A stretch of DNA of 64,000 bases, taken from NCBI GenBank assembly GCA_002900995.3, contig CM035314.1:1907372-1971371 (forward strand), in the 5' to 3' direction. The translations under genes were made by a program, and so were the position numbers. Under the pieces are notes generated by a model. It saw only the letters and a list, made by a program, of their open reading frames with translations, searched no databases and had not been told where the DNA came from. The stretch comes from Ganoderma boninense (Eukaryota; Basidiomycota; Agaricomycetes; Polyporales; Polyporaceae). Positions 60,293-64,000 of the stretch are shown piece by piece. Position 1 is the first letter of the stretch; each line of letters begins with the position of its first letter.

Positions 60293-60294
60293 TA

Positions 60295-61064
60295 CTGAAG
60301 CAGCGCTCCGGGAATTTCCGCGCACCTTCCCGCACTCGGTGTGCTCCAGTCACCCCCGCCAGCTTTTATCGACCTCAATCCTCGTTCAAATAGCCCCACA
60401 CAGCTACTGAGTACATCTGAACTTGCCCTTCAACGTCCACCGTCCGTTCTTTTACGTTGAGTTGAAAATCAAGCTGACTCTAAATCGGCGTCGATCTTCC
60501 GATGCACCCCCATTCGCCGGAGAGCAGACTAGTGAAGGTCGAGAAAAAAGGGAATGGTCTCAGCCATCTTGGTGAGTCTCTATTGTCTCTCCATTTTCTT
60601 AGTGAGTTCATTATATGTTATTCATTACCTCACAACAGAGAGTCTAATAGCTCATGTTAATGGGGTGACATTTCCGTCCTCCTTCACGATGTCACAACGC
60701 CCATGCCGGTTGTTCGCATGGCTTGAGCATGAGCTTAGGTGGTGGGTTCTGCATTGTGGCGAGCTCTATGGTCGTCCACGTGTTGAGGCTAGCGGGACTG
60801 GCGAGTCCAACCCGACCCCCGTCCACCTTCCGGGGACGGGCCTCGGATGGACCTTGGTCACTTCTTTGTACACACCATGTACGTTTCGTTATCAATTCCT
60901 CTGATTTGCGTTATTGACGTTTATTTGCCGGTATATCAACGTATCAACCGTAATCGCCTAAACGGCGGCAGCTCTATGTCGGGGTTTGCATCTCCCCAGT
61001 GGTACCGTTGCGTCCATGGAGCCCGACGTCTCCACGGCGCGCACGTTAACGGACATCCCTATGA
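60295..61064. other. Spacer, no gene recognised
   Basis: A hydrophobic frame starts near 60554 (LVSLYCLSIFLVSSLYVIHYL) but has no support as a gene. Confidence 0.35.
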
Positions 61065-61418
61065 TCCTTCGCCTCCACCGTCAGTGCTGCCATCTCGACT
61101 ACAGGTAGCGCTACCACTCTCACTTCGATGGGAATGCCTACGGTATCTAACACTACGGATAGCGCTAGAGGCTGCTGAGGCTCTATTTCTACCATTTCTA
61201 CCGACAGCGGCAGCTCTATCGCGACGACGGTCCCCACCGATAGCTCTCGCTCTGCAATCCTGTCCATCGACTCTACCGTGCCAACGTCAACAGATAAAGC
61301 TACGATGTCGACATCCACCGACGGTATTGCCATGCCCGTGTCAACGAGCAGTCCTACAGAGTCTCCCGAACCGACGTCTATGCTTCCGAAAGCTTTCATT
61401 GGTTCTCGCACTCTGTGA
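61065..61418 (+). pseudogene. Ser/Thr-rich, mucin-like coding relic
   Basis: The frame from 61065 reads Ser/Thr-rich sequence (SFASTVSAAISTTGSATT, ISTISTDSGSSIATTVPTDS, TVPTSTDKATMSTSTDG) to a stop at 61416-61418, broken once by TGA at 61176-61178. Such composition is typical of secreted, heavily glycosylated wall proteins. No start or signal peptide is visible directly upstream in frame. Probably part of a decayed gene, but a chance low-complexity stretch cannot be excluded. Confidence 0.4.
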
Positions 61419-61749
61419 CTGCCTCCCACAATCCGTAGTTCTCCCTATACGTCTTCACTTACCGCCACCAGTCGTCATCGCACACTTCTCACCAGTGCTC
61501 CTCCTCGCGCGCCGTTTCCAGCCACGATCACTTGTCGCATGGGGTCTCCCCCACCCACCAGTTATCGGATATCCACCGATCTGCTCCTTTCTTTCTTCCT
61601 TCGTAAACCGCTCCCACGTCTCTGAGGTTGCATCTACGTCTACGGTGATCCAGTAAGCCCACAACCTCAAGGCACACCGACAAGCTTCCGTAGCATCTAT
61701 GCCGGAAACGTCTTGCTCCATGACCTGTTATCTTCGTCTCACCTGGTCT

Positions 61750-62772
61750 TGTTCTCAGTGACGCTTGGCCAAATATCAAAGCTCACTGGCGCGAGAGGCA
61801 CCCTTTCGAGACCACGTGGAGGGACGGTGCCTGGTGAGACTTTGACGCCAGTGTATGGGAAGACGGCATCGAGGTTGTAGACGCGATTCTGGCTGCCCTC
61901 ATCGCGCAAGGTATGAGGCAGACAGACGTGGACAAGGTCCGGCTGGACAACTCGATCAAGAAGGGGAGGGTGTTCTGCGCATGCAGGGATTCCACGATGT
62001 CAATTTCCACGATGGCAATTTCTATGAAAGGCTTGTCCTGGGAAGCTTTGGTGAGTTTTTCACGGTCCGTTGTTCAACCGACCATGACGCTTATCCAGTC
62101 TGCCGAACATGGCGCAGGTGAATCATGCTTCCCCTTCATTTGAATGCCAACAGACTCCGCAATGTGAAGACCGCACAGTACGTGTTGGGTCTTGAGTATT
62201 TCTGACGCGTTCGCACTCTCGTGCTGATTTCGACCTAGATCAGAGGAAGCGGTCTGGATCGACGACTATGAAGTCGCATCCTGCATCAGGTACCTTCCGC
62301 AGTGCGCAGATATATCGCAAACTACGAGACATATCCGCGGCACGGATTGAAGTACTTCTATGTGAGAAGGATGTCGAATTTGGGGCGGAGTTGGCGTTTG
62401 AAGTGCTTGGAGGCAGCCGCCGAGCGCCAAGGTGTGCGATATGGGCGCTATTTCTCGTTTCCAACCTCTTCCCTGCTCCCATCATCAGACGCGCTGCGTA
62501 CGATCATCAGCAAAAGTGCAGAACGTAGGGGCTTCAGTGGGCTCAAATACACTGTAGCCGAGTTAATTCGAGAGACCCAATTTTGCATTGCAAACCCCTT
62601 GAGTTACATCAAATCCTGCTCAAGCCCAAGAGCGCCAGAAAAGTGTGATTGCACGAGCTTGAGCAGGACTGACCCGATCGAAGCCGATTGGCACGCGCGC
62701 TCTGTCGCATTGTGGCAAACGTCCTTGAAGCCGGTCAATCCGGGCGAATTGCATATGCTTGGAGAAATCTAG
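61750..62772 (+). pseudogene. Degenerate multi-exon gene of unknown function
   Basis: From about 61753 the plus strand reads DAWPNIKAHWRERHPFETTWRDGAW, then TGA at about 61838, then without change of frame DFDASVWEDGIEVVDAILAALIAQG and VRLDNSIKKGRVFCACRD to a donor at 62052. Later exons give AVWIDDYEVASCIRYLPQCAD, and after a frame break at about 62305, YETYPRHGLKYFYVRRMSNLGRSWRLKCLEAAAERQGVRYG...RRGFSGLKYTVAELIRETQF to a stop at 62770-62772. The parts look like one protein of a kind common among Agaricomycete hypothetical proteins. One nonsense codon and one frameshift make it a likely pseudogene, unless both are sequence errors. Confidence 0.55.
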
Positions 62773-64000
62773 GTTCATCTTGTGCAGGCATCGCTCGGAA
62801 TTCGAATGTCAGACACCAAATATATTAGGTTTAACTACGACAATCACGGTCATGGGAACACGCAGTACGGAAGCTCGCGTCAAAGTCCGTAACGAGGAGA
62901 AGATAAGTACGACATACGTACTCCGAAAGGCGAAGGAGGAAAAGAGACCATTAAAGACGAGTAAGAGGACGGGCGAAGAAGCGCAGAGGGAGATTTCGGA
63001 GGCAGAGTGCAAGGAGCCAAATTTGCGGAGAAGGTGTGAGGACAGAAGGAGAACTCACATGTGGGGGGAAGCATAACGGCTCTGGCTGCCACGCGGGTGA
63101 GCGAGTTCTGAACTGAGACTCCGACGCACCTGTATCCCACCCACAGCACTCCATAGGGATGAAAAACCAACGCACCACTCATCTCTGCGTTCCGGGACTG
63201 CATATAGGCGCATATACCCACATAGAATCCATTTCGGGCTGCGAACTTACCTCGCCGTGTGCTTGAAGCCCAAGGGAAGCCCATGCAGCGACTTGGAACA
63301 CCACGTACCATTGTAGAGGGCTATACCATGAAGAGGACAGCAAGAAGGCGACCAAATCAGAGATGGTGGTGGTTGGAGGGGAAGGTGTGAGGGAGGAAAC
63401 CGGGGGAGAGCGACCGATTTTATGGGGGGTTTGGCATGTGTTGAGACGTCGGGGCTAAATCGGGACCGTCCAGATTAGGCTTCGCGCCCAAACCGCGCCC
63501 CCTGTCGTCGTCGTTCCAGTTGTCTATCTCGCTGAATTGTCAACATACAACTAAGCTGGCCCCGCAAAAGCTGAGATATGGTGGTTTATGAGTCTAGGGA
63601 TGCATCTCAGCGAAGAGACCTACACCCGCGCAAGGGGGGTAAGAACAGGATCTGTCCAAGCAATTTTGCCGATCTGGCTCAATCGGCTTCACTTGTATTC
63701 GAACCCAGTCTGTCCCAATTTGGGGTCCCTGCCCCGATTGCCCCAATCTTGCCCGAGCGTTTTGCACTTTTGCTGATGTCATGTACATAGCTCCCGGGTG
63801 ACACTCATCCCAGTAAACTTGCGCCCCATCTCTTGCCCTCCTTCCACGGTCGAGGTCTCTCCAGCCATTCCTCTCTGTGCCTCGCTCAAACTTTGCTTTA
63901 TGGGTGTCGCGTCTATCAGGGCAATCACGGCCTTGGTTCACTGCCAGCCCCAACCCCGCAACGTCTCAACTTGCCAGTGCGATACGACGTCGCGACGAGA
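62773..64000. other. End of window, no gene recognised
   Basis: Short frames on both strands lack domains. Frames running past 63953 may belong to features outside the window. Confidence 0.4.

Larger units (their letters stand above)
59643..60294. mobile_element. Non-autonomous DNA transposon with 72-bp terminal inverted repeats
   Basis: The element starts GCCCCGCTCAGAATTGG at 59645 and ends with the reverse complement at 60292; the repeat arms are 59645-59716 and 60222-60292 and differ at only about three sites plus one gap. Both ends are bordered by TA (59643-59644 and 60293-60294), as in Tc1/mariner-type insertions. At 0.65 kb it is too short for a transposase, so it would need one supplied elsewhere. 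It carries a short minus-strand frame. The near identity of its arms suggests it moved recently. Assignment to Tc1/mariner rests on the TA only. Confidence 0.85.

Noticed and set aside
1..64000. CRISPR arrays, rRNA and tRNA genes
   Set aside because: No regularly spaced direct repeats, rRNA sequence or convincing cloverleaf were seen; the organism is a fungus, so CRISPR is not expected.

Overview
The window is nuclear DNA of a filamentous basidiomycete (Agaricomycetes; a wood-decay polypore-like fungus is a reasonable guess, but lineage within the class is inference). The evidence is many short (about 50-75 nt) GT-AG introns, 13-18 nt micro-exons, and a typical gene set: HET-domain proteins, F-box-like proteins that open with MGQ-W, a seven-helix membrane protein, thaumatin-like protein, squalene epoxidase, EOS1 and YPP1. 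No bacterial, organellar or tRNA features were recognised. Exon joins below were worked out by hand from splice signals, reading phase and similarity between copies.

Layout. 1.3-4.4 kb: a Pro/Ala/Ser-rich gene whose reading frame cannot be resolved. 4.9-7.0 kb: HET protein (-). 7.0-10.4 kb: gene-poor, with a HET relic near 9.8 kb. 10.4-12.1 kb: ERG1 squalene epoxidase (+), followed by a decayed ERG1 copy at about 13.2-13.45 kb. 14.6-16.7 kb: second HET gene (+). 17.3-29.1 kb: a block entirely on the minus strand, holding a dead FAD-monooxygenase copy, two adjacent F-box-like paralogues, a 5'-truncated monooxygenase, an intact monooxygenase and a seven-helix membrane protein. 31.3-33.4 kb: bestrophin-like anion channel (+), then a fourth monooxygenase scrap. 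35.2-36.8 kb: EOS1 (-). 40.1-41.8 kb: MFS transporter of the Dal5/ACS type (+). 42.1-44.0 kb: unknown protein (-). 45.0-49.3 kb: TPR protein YPP1/TTC7 (+). 50.1-52.4 kb: secreted type-B carboxylesterase (+). 53.1-54.3 kb: third F-box-like paralogue (+). 54.6-55.6 kb: thaumatin-like protein (-). 57.2-58.7 kb: disordered protein (-). 59.6-60.3 kb: a 0.65 kb element with 72-bp terminal inverted repeats. 61-62.8 kb: degenerate coding remains.

How it fits together. The housekeeping genes (ERG1 for sterols, EOS1 for N-glycosylation, YPP1 for phosphoinositide-kinase delivery) are mixed with fast-evolving families (HET, F-box-like, FAD monooxygenase). Those families show duplication and decay in every stage from intact to barely recognisable. 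I found no backbone synthase, so I do not call a metabolite cluster, and I see no convincing new system. The best candidates for something unusual are the family decay series at 17-34 kb, the headless but otherwise intact monooxygenase at 23-24.6 kb, and the inverted-repeat element. Single-base frameshifts in YPP1 and the thaumatin gene look more like assembly indels than biology, because YPP1 is otherwise complete.
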